From: Pseudo-nitzschia pungens
Taxonomy: Eukaryota > Bacillariophyta > Bacillariophyceae > Bacillariales > Bacillariaceae
Assembly (NCBI GenBank): GCA_037355855.1
Contig: CM074762.1
Location: 4,526,001-4,590,000 of the forward strand
Reading direction: 5' to 3'
Length of the DNA: 64,000 nt
Every line of letters begins with the position of its first letter. Positions within the stretch are counted from its first letter, which is position 1. The notes below the pieces were generated by a model. That model did not search any database and had not been told where the DNA came from. It saw only the letters and a program-made list of their open reading frames with translations. Positions 42,023 to 54,100 of this stretch are shown here, piece after piece. Made by a program: the position numbers and the translations under genes.

Positions 42023-42206
42023 CGCGTCAGATCCAAGATGCAATCGCAAAGGCAAATACTGCAGGGAAGAAGTATATCATTCTAGGCGGCAGACCGTACA
42101 ACTGTCACAATCAGTACATTGCGGACGAGAGAGCGCGTTGCAAAAAAGAGATCGAAGAAATGGAATCCACAAAGGCTCGTGCGGAGGTGTATACGAGGAA
42201 GGAAAC
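41741..42206 (+). repeat. 233-bp tandem duplication in the element F reading frame
   Basis: GAAGCACCG recurs at 41741 and 41974, and ATATCATTCTAGGCGGC at 41841 and 42074: offset 233, not divisible by three, so the second copy is read in another frame. The copies differ at many third positions, so the duplication is not recent. Confidence 0.88.
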
Positions 42207-42609
42207 GGAGTGCAAAGCGCTAATTCAGTCATGCGGCGGCAACTTTGCAAAGCTGCGGGTGAACGACATGAAAAAAATTTATGAGTGGAAGCTCGGGAAA
42301 AAGGCTACAGGTCTGAAGAAAGAGGAGATACTGAGTGCAGTAGTAGCAGTGAAGGATGATCCCCCAGTTGGTGCAGTTCAATGGACTGAAGAGGATGACG
42401 CTGTACTGAAGGAATTACAACAGGAGGATATCACACTTAAGGACACAGAGGTTGGAAAGAAAATGGCAGAGGATCTTGGAAAATTTTCAAACACAGCAAA
42501 AGCTATCACCAACGAGAGGATGGAGATTGCAAGGGAAGAACATCTATCCCCTGAGCAAGTCAAAACGCTGGACGAGGAAGTGCGGGAGCTGTGGCCCTGT
42601 GAGGAGTAG
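41971..42609 (+). CDS. Hydrophilic protein with duplicated IQDAIAKANTAGKKY block (element F C-terminus, second frame)
   Basis: ~212 residues to TAG 42607-42609. It starts inside the second unit of the 233-bp duplication (IQDAIAKANTAGKKYIILGG), then continues Glu/Lys-rich with EWKLGKKATGLKKEEILSAV, a SAP- or helix-like segment, and EEDDAVLKELQQ. No catalytic motif. I do not recognise it with confidence; it seems to be the tail of the transposase gene or a separate accessory frame. The start codon is uncertain. Confidence 0.5.
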   Translation: MEAPWNQQRLARPEATMTRQIQDAIAKANTAGKKYIILGGRPYNCHNQYIADERARCKKEIEEMESTKARAEVYTRKETECKALIQSCGGNFAKLRVNDMKKIYEWKLGKKATGLKKEEILSAVVAVKDDPPVGAVQWTEEDDAVLKELQQEDITLKDTEVGKKMAEDLGKFSNTAKAITNERMEIAREEHLSPEQVKTLDEEVRELWPCEE

Positions 42610-42719
42610 TGCAGGCGCTTGTAGTTAATGTTGTTAGTGGTTTAAAGTTCAAAGTGGTTTGTTTGTTACAGAGCAACTTGCATTTATTATTGTTGCAAAT
42701 AGAAGACCAGAGCAAAAAA
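42610..42719 (+). other. Spacer between element F and copia E
   Basis: AT-rich, with the hairpin-capable GCAAC..GTTGC near 42674-42696. No gene. Confidence 0.5.
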
Positions 42720-43608
42720 TATGAAGATATCCAAGATGGATGCTATGATCTGTGCTAGGGCTCCTGTGTAGGAGAGTGTACTGGGGCTACAGTGGGTAGC
42801 ACCTGGTAGCTCAACACTAGGAGCTGAGCTGAGTGCTAGGAGCTGTGTGCTAAATGGTTAGCAACAGGCTTAGCAACAGGCTTAGCAACAGGCTTAGCAA
42901 CAGGCTTAGCAACAGGCTTAGCAACAGGCTTAGCAACAGGCTTATTACAAGGTGCTATAGGGTGCTAACTCCATATACCCCGGGGTTGTCGTGTACGATT
43001 TATACCAGTTGTACATACCCCGAGTATAGCACCCGCACTAAGTGTAGCTGAGTGCTACAGGGTTAGGGTTGCTAATGCTAACCTACCATGCTACCATGCT
43101 AAGATAAGGTCATTGGTGTACAATATGTACTATGACTGGACACCTGGCCCAAACAGTTATTAAGCAAGCTAACGCATGCTAGCGAGTTAGCGCTAGCGAG
43201 TTAGCGCAAGCGCAAGCGAGCTAGCGAGTTAGCGCTAGCGAGTTAGCGCAAGCGCAAGCGAGCTAGTGCTCGCTAACTACTCCGAATGCTACCCTGTAAA
43301 CTACAGTACTGAACCTACAGAGCTGTATACTTCTGTACAGCGCTGCGAGACAGTGAGGCGCTGTCACGCTTGAGCTGAGCTCCGCTCAGCTCCCACCACT
43401 ATTCTTTTATCTCTTTAAATTAAGACACCTATCAAGCCCTCCCCTTTCGATGATTCCGATGCACCTCTAGGAGAATATTTTGTAGTGACTGAGTGTATGC
43501 AATAGCGTTCGACCAGTATCCTCTGTAGTCTCACTACATGCCAGGACTTCGTCCTATTCTATTGTTATTGCTATCCCTCTTTTTTGCTGACGAGCGAATA
43601 TCTTTACA
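42720..43608 (+). repeat. 5' LTR of copia copy E
   Basis: It starts TATGAAGATATCCA and ends GAATATCTTTACA. It carries ~7 units of TTAGCAACAGGC (42857-42944) and, specific to this copy, two ~42-bp units of GCTAGCGAGTTAGCG..CAAGCG (43178-43262). Confidence 0.85.
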
Positions 43609-44393
43609 GTTTATCAGACCCACGCCGCTCGAACCACTACGAACCGGGACGCCGGCTAGAGCGCGTGACGAAACCCAGCTAACTGATCACCATGCTGGCA
43701 TCCATGCCTACACTTGGATGTAAAAGAACCATCTGCTGGATGTAAAACTCAGCTCCGGCACCTACAGTACAAGTTACAGGAGCTGACATCACCGATATTT
43801 CCCTCATGTTTCTTTGCCGGAATTTTTCCATCCGGATCGACCACAAGTGATGTAAATGGGAACTCGCTGCTGGATATACAGATCGGGGCACTAGGACAGA
43901 CCCACTCCAGTGTCTATGAAACAGAGCAGGATGGTGGCTCCATCAAGCCTCAGCCCGATCAGCAGGAGTAAGTGGGGACCCACTGCAGAAAGGACCGAAA
44001 CGAAAAGAAGGACCGAAAGAATCTGCAGAGTCCAACCGGGAACCGGGAATGGAATCGAATCGGTTGCCTGGCGATGTGACCGTTGCAACCAAAGCCGAGT
44101 GAGCAGGCTTAAAAATCGAAGATGCCAAGGGGCAAACCAAACCAACCACTGACAACCAACCAAATGGTAGTTTGAGCGATTTGAGAAGCGAGCGCTCCAG
44201 AAGAAATATTGCCAAAGCGAACGATACCACACGACAAACCGTTTGGAGTTTTCCGAACGTCTTTCACTTGGACAAATTGACAGCTCCAATGTGATTGCCA
44301 TTCTTTTGATTGAGACCTACTGTTTATTTCCGATTGAAAGAACTGAAGAATTGCCGAGCAATTAGAAGAAATATCATCCAAAGCCTAAGCAAA
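43609..44393 (+). other. Primer site and leader of copia copy E
   Basis: GTTTATCAGACCCAC at 43609-43623 directly follows the LTR, as in C and D. The rest has no supported gene. Confidence 0.7.
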
Positions 44394-46105
44394 ATGCCAT
44401 CGACTGACCCTAGCAAACAAGATCTCCCTACCGGAAAATCTACCAATAAGGATACCGGAAAACCCACCGACAAGGATGCCAGGAAGAAGCCTGCTGCGAA
44501 GGGGCAAGACCAAGGGGATCACAAACGTGCTGGAAATCTCAAGGACCCACCACAAAACGCTCCAAGGCTGGATCGCCTTAGTCTGCTGGTGGTGGTGATG
44601 CTGCCGCCGCTGTTGCCGTTGTTGCTGCCGCCAGATCCACTGGATCTCGCATTGCTGCTGCATCCACTGGATCTCGCGTCCGAATGGAAGGAGAAGACAT
44701 TGAAATTCAGCCTAGAACTGATACTGCTCTTAACCTCCTTGCCAGTCTGTTCAAGGACATGCAACAAGAACTGAAGGATCTACGAGCCCGTGTGGACAAC
44801 CCAGCACCGGCGCCAGCACCTGCTCCTGCTCCTGCACCTACTGACACTTCTGAAGTTCCACCCCATGTTCTTGCTGCTGATAAAGCTGCCAGGGACGCAG
44901 GTGGTATCTCTGGATACAAGGAAGGGAGATGGCTCACCGCACGTGAAAAGGATCTTCTACAAATCCTTGCATCATTCTTGGATCTTGCCACTGCAGAGGA
45001 GCTCTTTCGTCGTGACATCTGTACGATCAAGTCCATCCAGAACCTCAAGCCTGAGACGGCCTCTCGATTCTCTCAGAATGTATCTGGGGCATGCCATCCA
45101 ATGTGCCCTTCCCCGTCTGCAATCCTTATTACCAACCCTTTGATCCAGAAGCTATTGGTATTCAGCCATTGGATACACTACCAACCTTTGATTGGTATGC
45201 AACCTACTGCTAGCAACTGGCTGAACGAGATCGATGCCTACGAACGGACCGAAGAACGTACTGAAGTTATGCTTGAGGCGAAAGCCTTGAGCTCTGTCAC
45301 GACGGATCCCCCTGTCTTGAAGACCAACGCAAAGTTTGCTGAATGGGACCAAGCCTTTCGGAATGACCTACGAACCAGATTCAACAAGCACGGTATTCCT
45401 CTTGTCTACGTCATTCGCCCGAAGGAGGAGATGGAAGTTACTGCCCAACATCGACTCCGCAGTGTTGGAGACGGGAACGGTTACTCTGATTGGACGGAAT
45501 ACAACATCCGTTGTGTTGCCTTAAGCGGAGACCACTTCCGTGCCTACTCTGCCGTGCTATTTGTGGTGGACCTGGGTGGGAGTATATCTGTCAATATCAT
45601 TATGGCAACGATGAATCAACCGGCAACGCGCGAGCTGCTTACCTCAACATATACGAGCATGCCTATCGAGACGAATGTCGATGCGATCATCGAACGAACC
45701 TACAAGGCCATGAGAGAATCCACGTATTCAGGTGACTCCCACAATCTTGATTTCGACCAGCACTGCCAAAATTGGTTAAAGTTCCGCACAACGCTAATGA
45801 CCTACGATGAGCATGAGCCCCGCAACGAGAAGAGATTCACGCTTGACTTCTTCCGCTCGATAACTGACAAAACCGACGAACGATTTAATGCCGCCAAGAC
45901 CAAGGCAATCGAGTACAAGGGGGAGAAATACATGCACGATTTTCCTGCATGCATTGCCATGTTTGTCGAGCATCTCGGCATCACGACCCTTCACCATAAG
46001 AACAAACGGAACCGTTATGTCTCTGCCTTTGTCGCCAATCCAAACAGCGGCCGTGGTGGCTCAAAAAAGCACCGTTCTGGTCTCAAAGGCACGTACACAA
46101 ATTAG
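44394..46105 (+). pseudogene. Copia gag (copy E), frameshifted
   Basis: The start is ATG 44394 (MPSTDPSKQDL), with a Lys/Pro-rich N-terminus. The frame changes between ~44570 and 44684. From 44684 (MEGEDIEIQPRTD) the frame runs to 46105. It includes YKEGRWLTAREKDLLQILA, WIHYQPLIGMQP, EWDQAFRNDLRTRFNKHG and FDQHCQNWLKFRTTL, matching C and D gag. Between ~45540 and ~45680 the family sequence (GPGWEYICQYHYG) lies in another frame, so two compensating indels flank that stretch. At 46105 gag runs straight into protease sequence in another frame: the basic gag tail and the gag-pol TGA region are missing. Confidence 0.82.
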
Positions 46106-48917
46106 ATAGCCATGCAGATACGACCGCAGCTGGATCCAATATGATTCTACTAGAAGACCAAGTCACCTCCCATGTTGATGTTCATCCCTTCTCCCCTGAA
46201 TATGAACCAGTGAAGAATATACCAATCGGCACGTGCGTCACTGCCTATATGGATCCAAATGGAAAGGTTTGGTTGATCTATTTCCACAAGACTCTTTATT
46301 TCGGGGACAGGCTCCAACATAGCTTGATTTGCCCGAACCAGATCAGGGACTGTGGTCATAACCGTGTTGATGAGACGCCAAGGCAGTTTGATTCCAAGTC
46401 ATCACATTCTATCCACATCGAACATGCTGCTGAAGATGGAGACGCCCGGACACCAGATATTAAGCTCCTGCTTAATGGTGTTGTTTCCTACTTTCCCTCC
46501 TGATGCCCCACCAAACACGAGATGAAAACCTGCAACCATGTGATTGCTACAAGGGATGTCCCCTGGAATCCCAATGACTCCAAATATCAAGAGGCTGAAT
46601 TAGCAATCGACCAATCACATCCCTATTCCCCTGATCCCTCTAAGTTTGTTTCGGCTATACAACAGCAGCAACAACAGACCACTGTCAATTTCCCGACAAG
46701 CACCGTGCCTACAGCAGGCATCGGACCCCCGATTGAGAACCCTGCCCCGACACGATCAAACATCCCTATGTCCGATTGCACGAGTTTACAGCCCCCCAAG
46801 CACAGGAACCATTTCAAACTCTCCATGTATTCCAAGAAGCTCAAGCCAGGTGATACGCTACCCTCCAACGAGAAATATTCCCATTACAAGCTCCGGCATC
46901 TCCAGCAGCTGTGTACATCCCGGGATCTAACTCCCTGTTCCATTGCTTCCGACAACCGGCTCCATACAAGACTTTCATCGATTTATTCTGCTCCCGTTGT
47001 TTCAGACCATGAAGAAGATTCATCCGAGACTTGCGGGGACACGGAAGACAAACCAAGCCTCAAGATCAATGCCCTTCATACTCCCCTGTATGAGCCTGCC
47101 TACACTGATGGACTGGATAGGTTTGAACTGGATCCTAATGTTAGGGATGCCCCGATTTCACTATCCGCAGTGTACAAGGACAAGCAAATTGCTTGGGCTG
47201 ATTTGGAGGAACCAATTCCTGACCCGGAGACCGAAACAATTCAAAGGAGGAAGCAATGGGGACCATTGATTGACACGGATAGGTACAGCAAGATTGATTC
47301 GGACCGACTATCTCAAATGTGGGATATCTCTGAGAGGAAGGCAAGAGCTACACTGAGAGTAACTACACAGAAAGGATTTAGGAATCCCCAGCATCCTTTG
47401 GTTAGAAGGCTCCCTACGCAAAGCTTTCGGAACAAGAGAGTGGCAGTGGGCAAGTGGGGAACCGACACATGGCATGCTAAGGTACCAAGCATCATCAGAC
47501 AAGACAAGGCAGCACAAGTCTTCAGCAATGGTAAGGGCTACGAGGAATTCATCCCTATCCACAGCAAAAAGCAAGCCTTTCAAGGCCTGAAGATCTTTAT
47601 CCATGAGGTTGGAATTCCAGAGCACTTAATCTCTGGTGGCGCCAAGGAGCAAGGAGCTGTAGGCACATACAAGACCCCCTGGAACGCTGTGATCCGGAAG
47701 AACAATATCCACCAGACGTTCATCCAACCTCACTGTCCCTTCCAGAACAGAGCAGAGCTCAGCATTGGGCACCTCAGCAGAAGCATTCGGAAGACGACTG
47801 CACGAAAGAGATCCCCCAAGAGACTGTGGGCATTTTGCGGTGAACTTGTTGCAGGCATCAGACAAAGGACTGCTTCCAGCGATCCAGCATGCATGGAAAG
47901 AACTCCATTTGAGCTAGTCCATGGGTATATGCCAGATATCTCCCTTTACCAAGCGCACGAGTGGTATGATTTTGTTTACTGGACCGATCTATCAGATGGT
48001 ACAGAGAAACTCGGACGCTGGCTTGGGCCATGTGGAAGAATGTTTGGAGGAAGTGATTGTCACTGGATACTTCCCAAATCTGCGCTCCCAGTAAGCACTA
48101 ACACTGTTAGAGTTGTCACTGAAGCAGAATGGCGTGCGCATGATGTCAAGCGAGCCATGGACTCATTTGACCAAGCAGTTGAATCCAAGATTGGGGACAA
48201 GCTCAAGGACACTGACGTTCAGTTCCACAAGGCATATCCCCAGCCCCCAGAAGAACTGTTTGAGAACCACCAGGATAGATGGCCAGACGATTCAGCTACC
48301 ATGGCAGAACCGGAAGCCTCTATTCCAGATGTCAAGAAGACCTCGTCCCCGACAGGGACAGTTACGATGAGTATATTGGGAACAAGGTCATGATCCAGAG
48401 AGGAGATGAACGGCTCAAGTGTACCGTCAAGGCAAGAACTACTGATTTGAATGGCAACCCTTTAGGGAAAAGGGACAACAACCCTATTCTTGATACCAGA
48501 ATGTATGATTTGCAGCTCCCTGATGGCACGGTGGAGCAATATACGGCAAACATTGTTGCTGAAAACATGTACAGTTCTGTCGACGACGAAGGCCGTATGT
48601 TCACCCTACTGGACGAGATTATAGACCACGAAAAGGATGACACAGCAGTCACCAAGGAACAACCTGCCAAAGCATCCAGCAAGATCCTTCCTGTCATGAC
48701 CAAGGGATGGAGGTTCCTAGTTAGCTGAAAGGATGGGACTGAGTCATGGTGCAAGTTAGGCGATATCAAGGAGTCTTTCCCTGTTGAAGCTGCGCAGTAT
48801 GCTTTTAATAACCAGATTGCAGATGAGCCCGCTTTCAAATGGTGGGTGCATCATGTACTCCGAAGGAAAAGAAGACTTCTCAAGGTCACCAAGAAATCCA
48901 ACAAGTACTGGGACCGT
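46106..48917 (+). pseudogene. Copia pol, protease to integrase-RT linker (copy E), with stops
   Basis: The protease begins LDSHADTTAAGSNM (46106), then HVDVHPFSPEYEPVKNIP. TGA at 46501-46503 replaces an arginine codon. The integrase part (46522-48393) has CPFQNRAELSIGHLSRS, GYMPDISLYQAHEWYDFVYW and the SDLSDGTEKLGRW-type block. The frame shifts near 48340 within the SIPD linker; the family sequence continues from 48370 (YDEYIGNKVMIQ) to TGA 48726-48728, where C has a tryptophan codon. Element G interrupts at 48917 after YWDR. Not functional. Confidence 0.85.
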
Positions 48918-49240
48918 TGTAACATGCTAGCGTACGCTAGTAGGTTACGACTTGATAATTAACCGAATCCCGCATTGGATAATCGAATATAATCTTCGGT
49001 ACCGGATACATTTAATATGTGTCCTAACTATTATGGTCGAGTCCCAGATTAGGATATATGCCTAATCGTGGGAACCGACAATGAATCAACATTTATGGCA
49101 GAGCATACCAAATGTGGCTATGCTCACGACCTTGAAATTTTATATGTCTCAATTCTTTGTTCGCATAACAATATCTCGTAAAGTATTTAAACATTCACAA
49201 TTTTACATACTACTCCGAATTTCTACCTTAGAGTGTTACA
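48918..49240 (+). repeat. 5' LTR of element G
   Basis: 323 bp; starts TGTAACA and ends TGTTACA, a perfect 7-bp inverted terminal repeat. Next to it is CAGTAATTACTG (49241-49252), a perfect 12-bp palindrome where a primer site is expected. Confidence 0.85.
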
Positions 49241-49358
49241 CAGTAATTACTGTCCGCTTCACGTAGGAACAGTAGTAGAATTCAGTACTGAAATCTCAAG
49301 ACAAATAAACCACCCTTAAACTCAACAAAACAAGCACCTTGTATCCCCGACAAGCAAC

Positions 49359-49600
49359 ATGGCCGGCATCTACAGAGACCCCCCTATTGCTTACAAGAGC
49401 TCTTTCGATCGAACCAAGCCCAAGCTCTTCACCCTATACAATGTCAACGATGATCGAACCGACAGCATGAAAGTCCCCTTGTTTACGGAGACAGGAGGCC
49501 TGGAAGAGCTGCTCTTTGTGGAGGAGTCTTTTCGAAACGCCGCCAAGCTTCTGAGACTACCAGTTGACATCTACCTCACCCACTTCAGTCGATGCCTCAC
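49359..49600 (+). CDS. Element G gag, N-terminal part
   Basis: ATG at 49359 in AACATGGCC context. 80 residues (MAGIYRDPPIAYK.. to SRCLT) nearly identical to element H gag. It is interrupted by copia D; the frame is restored at 58960 when one TCAC duplication is removed. Confidence 0.88.
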
Positions 49601-50524
49601 TGCGTTGATATCCGCTCGTCAGCGGTCTTCGGGGAACTTAATCGTAGATATGAATTATCTCGTACTGGTCTAAAAATAGGGGAAAGCCCTAACAATAATA
49701 ACACATAAAGTTCTGGCAAATCGTGAGTCTACAGTGGACTGTTCAAGGTCTATTGCATACGCTCAAGCAATACAAGGCACTTCCCTAGAGGTACATCGGA
49801 ATCGATCGATAGGAGGGCATGATAGGCGTGTTTATTTTAGAGTATAAAAGAAAGAGTGAAGGGAGCTGAGCCAAAGCGCTCAGCTCTGTATCGTGACATC
49901 GATTCGCTAACTCGTATAATAACAGCGCTCTGTAGCTCTGGTACTGTATTGTACGGATAGCGTATCGGAGTATCGTAGGTATCTCCGATTAATTAGATCG
50001 AATCGTGTGCTAGCGATAATAACTCGCATATGCTAGCGCGTTGGATAACTGTTTGGGCCGGGTATCCGGTCATGGTATATATTATACACCAATGACCCGA
50101 CCCCGGCGGTAGCATCGTACCTTAGCATTGGTATCATAGTAGGTTAGCATCTTTCAGTATCTCATAGCATTAGCAACCCTAACCCTGTAGTATTTAGCTA
50201 CACCATAAAAGGTGCTTTACTCGGGGTACGTACGATTGGTACAAATCGTACGCGGCGACCCTAGTAAACTCTGCTAGCATTACTAGACAGGATAGGTCTG
50301 TTGCTAAGCCTGATGCTAAGCCTGTTGCTAAGCCTTCTGCTAAGTCTGTTGCTAAGCCTGCTGCTGAGCCTGTTGCTAAGCCTGTTGCTAACCATTTAGC
50401 ACACAGCTCTAGCACTCAGCTCAGCACCTGTTAGTCAGTTACTGGAGGCTGCTGCCTGTAGCCCCAGTACACTCTCCTACACAGGAGCCTTAGCACAGAT
50501 GGTAGCACACTGGATATCTTCATA
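49601..50524 (-). repeat. 3' LTR of copia copy D (924 bp)
   Basis: TGCGTTGATATCC to GATATCTTCATA on the plus strand. A line-by-line reading against 58032-58955 shows no difference. It contains ~8 units of the 12-bp minisatellite (50299-50392). Confidence 0.93.
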
Positions 50525-51173
50525 GTCCCCGTGATTCATGCCAGTGGTCCTGTATTGAGCAACTGAGCAACTATACCAGTCCCCGGAAACAGATACTCCC
50601 AGGGGAACACCAATACTCTTGCTTGTTGCACCAGGACACTTGGATGGATCATAACAGAATTCAGGGTTGTATCCATATCACTTGTCAGAGGTCAAACTGC
50701 ACCAAATATTGCAGTTCTTCTATCAGAGGCCCGGCTGATTCGTAGTACAAAAAAAAGAGGGGGTTGGACCGGAGGACGTTTTGCCCTTGGTTCCATTCCT
50801 TGACACGTACAAGGAGGTCGATCAATCAGCCTATTGTCTTTCAAGTTTATAGTCCCCGGAACCATTGTACCGGAGACTCCCAAATATATAACATATAACA
50901 TAAGATCGAATCGAAGTCGAATATCAGAGCACTCGAAAAGGGGTTGTTTCCGAAATAAGGTTGCATCCAAAACCAAAATCGAAGCGGTCGATAAACTCGT
51001 AATCGAAATCCGTGATCCGCTGTCGACTGCGTTCGAAACCGAAATCGAAATCGAAATTGTGGTCCCCGGGACCATAGTCCCCGGGATCTCGAAATAACAG
51101 ATCGCGTCCACACTGCTTGCCAGAGATAAAAGTACCTCAAATAATGCAGCTGGAGCAATTTTTACCACATGCA
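50525..51173 (-). other. 3' non-coding region and purine tract of copia copy D
   Basis: No gene. The element reads CGGGGAC directly before the LTR (TATGAAG), a short purine tract. CATAGTCCCCG, the plus-strand form of this junction, recurs at 51073-51083, and TATAGTCCCCGGAACC near 50848. GGTCCCCGGGACC (51061-51073) is a perfect palindrome. Confidence 0.7.
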
Positions 51174-54100
51174 TCAAGCGCAATGGTCTTTCAGAGCTGG
51201 ACCATTCAGTAACTTCGTGAATAGGTCAGCAATATTGGTCTCGCCAGGCTCTTTTGCAATCCGAATTGTTCCAGCAGCAATAGACTCGCGCGCCTTGTGG
51301 TAGGCAACACTGTTGTGCTTCTTGTTGCATGGACTCTCCGGCCTGGTGGTGTTCTTAACAACAGACTCATTGTCACAGTACACATTGGTAGGACCTTCAA
51401 TAGGAACCCCCATCATCCGGAGCTTGTATCTGAGCCCTTCAATCAGTTCAATGGCAATTCGAAGCGCGACAATCTCGGATCCAAAGGTGGAGGTCTCTAC
51501 AGTGGTTTGCCTCTTGCTGAACCACAGGATTGGAGCCCTGTTCACAAAGATGATGATTCCGGTATGGGATCTCCTCGTGGCTTTGCATCCAGCATGGTCC
51601 GCATCAACAAAACAGCTCATAATAACTGCTTTTCCAAGCGCTTCGGGGGCATCTGGTGGCAACACCTCCTTGGCATCTGGATAAAACTCGCTCCAGTCGC
51701 AGTTGGGAAATCTGGACTCGTCCACTTCAGGACGCGTCTCGTCAAATACTAACTTGGATCGGGCATGCGCCTTGAGATAGGCAAACATGTGCAATACTTG
51801 GTTCAAATGCCCTGTTCTTGCTTGGGCTAGGTACCTAGACATGAGAGATACAGGCATGACCAAATCCAGTCTTCCAAGTTCACACAACCATCTCAAGACG
51901 CCAATCAATCCTTGGTAGTAGTTCTGCTTGCTTGGATCCAGTTCGGTGGTAACATCAACTTCTGGACGATAATCGGATGTCTACGGGGTTGATACCTTGT
52001 TCGGAAGATACTTGTAACCATATTGCTCGGTGCCAAGCTCCTTTTCCACTGCATCGATGGCCTTCTTAGCATATTTCTCGGAGGACATCGCCCACTTGGG
52101 GATTGGATCGCCTTCAACCACATGCGAGTGAACATCAGCGCCCAAATACAAGGTTGGAACTTCTATAGTCCCGTCCTTCAGCGTGAAGCGCTGCTCGATA
52201 CTTTCTAACTGCCGTCGAGGATCTTCACTGCAACAGATAATATCGTCGACGTATGCAATCAGGTATGCCCAGTACCTAGAACCATCCTTCCTTGTCTCCA
52301 CTCGCATATGAACATCAGGATCAGCTTTACAGGGTTGATATCCTAGCGTTCGTAGGTGCTTGGTCAAATAGGATCGGAACGACGCGCCTGCAACAGGAAG
52401 TCCATACAGTGCTCGAACGATCTTACATACCTGACCTACCAAATGCTGGGGGAAACCATCTTCAGCCCGCGCGACTAAATAATATTTCTTTTTGATCGGC
52501 GCTGTAAGATAGGCGTTTTGAATGTCCGCAGACAGCACATCCAAATTGTTCAGCGCTGCCAACAGGAAGAAAATACGGACTGAATCTCTGCTTGGAACAC
52601 TGCTGAAGGTGTGTTCCTTGGCTGTGGCTTGTACCTTGTGGCCATCGGCAACAAGCCGTGCTTTCCTTGTAAGAGACCCCAACTTGACGTCAAAGATCAT
52701 GTGCGTCGTGATCTTGCTGAATCCTTCGGCCTTCAGACCTTTGACGGTGTAGCTGGAGTCAAACTCGAACGCCATCTCGTTGTTCCTCATCTCCTTCGCG
52801 ATCGCCTTCTCCCAATAGTCGGTTCCCGTCTTTCGGTCGATGGCTAGGGCTTCGGGAATAGAATGAGGTAACTCCACTCCGAACTTGTGGGTCCGATCCC
52901 AGTACTTGTTTCGCTTGGTGGCCTTGAGGATTTGCTTCTTCCTTCGTAGTACATGGTGGATCCACCATCAGAATGCTGGCTGCTCTGAAATCTTGGCGGA
53001 TACGGCGTACTCTGCGGTCTGCACAGGAAAGGACTCTTTCAGATCGCTCAACTTACACCAGGATTCGGTTCCGTCTTTCCAACTGACGAGCAATCGCCAT
53101 CCCTTCGTTGTAGGCTTGGGGACTTGGCGACCATACTTGTTGGTGATCGTCGCATCTTGCTTCCTAACGGCGGATCCGTCTTTCTCGTGGTCGATAATCT
53201 CGTCCAGTAGAGAGAACATTCGTCCGTCGTCATCGATCTCGCTGTACATGCTCTCAGCAACGATATTGGTGGTGTACTGCTCGACGGAACCATCTGGAAA
53301 CTGCAGATCATACATTCTGGTATCAAGGATAGGGTTATCATTCCTCTTGCCGATCGGATTGCCATTAAGATCAGCAGAACGATTCTTCACGACACACCGT
53401 AATCGTTCGTCGCCCTTCTGGATCATGACATTATTACCAATATACTCATCATAGTCATCCCCATCAGGTATGAGGTCGTCGATATCTGGAATGGAGGCTT
53501 CAGGCTCGGCGAGCTCCCACCGTTCTTGGTGACCTTCAAATAACTCGGCAGGGGGATCAGGGTACGTAGCTTGGAACTTTGCGTCGTTATCCTCAACCTT
53601 GTCCCCGATCTTGGATTCCACTGCTTGGTCAAATGAGTCCATATAGCGCTTGACGTCATGGGAACGCCATTCTTCTTCAGTAACAGCACGGACTGTGTTA
53701 GTGCTTACCGGCATGGCCGCCTAGTTCAGAATCCAGTGGCAATCTCCACCTCCGAATCGGTCACCGCACGGACCAAGCCACCGTCCCAGCTTCTCGGTCC
53801 CATCAGAGAGATCAACCCAATAGACGAAATCATACCATTCATGGGCTTGGTACAGAGATATATCAGGCATGTACCCATGTACAATTTCGAACGGCGTTCG
53901 GCCCATCGTCGTAGGATTAGCCGTGCGCTGGCGGATTGCAGCAACGAGCTCTCCGCAGAAAGCCCACAGGCGCTTGGGGGATCGCTTCCGAGCCGTCTTT
54001 TTGGGGATGCTTCTGCTGATATGGCCGATGCTGAGCTCCGCGCGATTCTGGAAGGGACATCGTGGCTGGATAAAGGTCTGGTGGATATGGTTCTTGCTGA

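Larger units (their letters stand above)
42720..48917 (+). mobile_element. Ty1/copia element copy E (plus strand), decayed and truncated by element G
   Basis: 5' LTR 42720-43608, primer site, leader, gag and pol to the integrase-RT linker; the RT part is displaced beyond element G and is not in the window. It belongs to the same family as C and D but is clearly more divergent. It has several frameshifts, stops and a gag-pol deletion, so it is the oldest of the three. Confidence 0.88.

Noticed and set aside
43060..43080. GGGTTAGGGTT / CCCTAACCCT in the copia LTRs as a telomere seed
   Set aside because: Only about one and a half units and conserved as part of the LTR in C, D and E.
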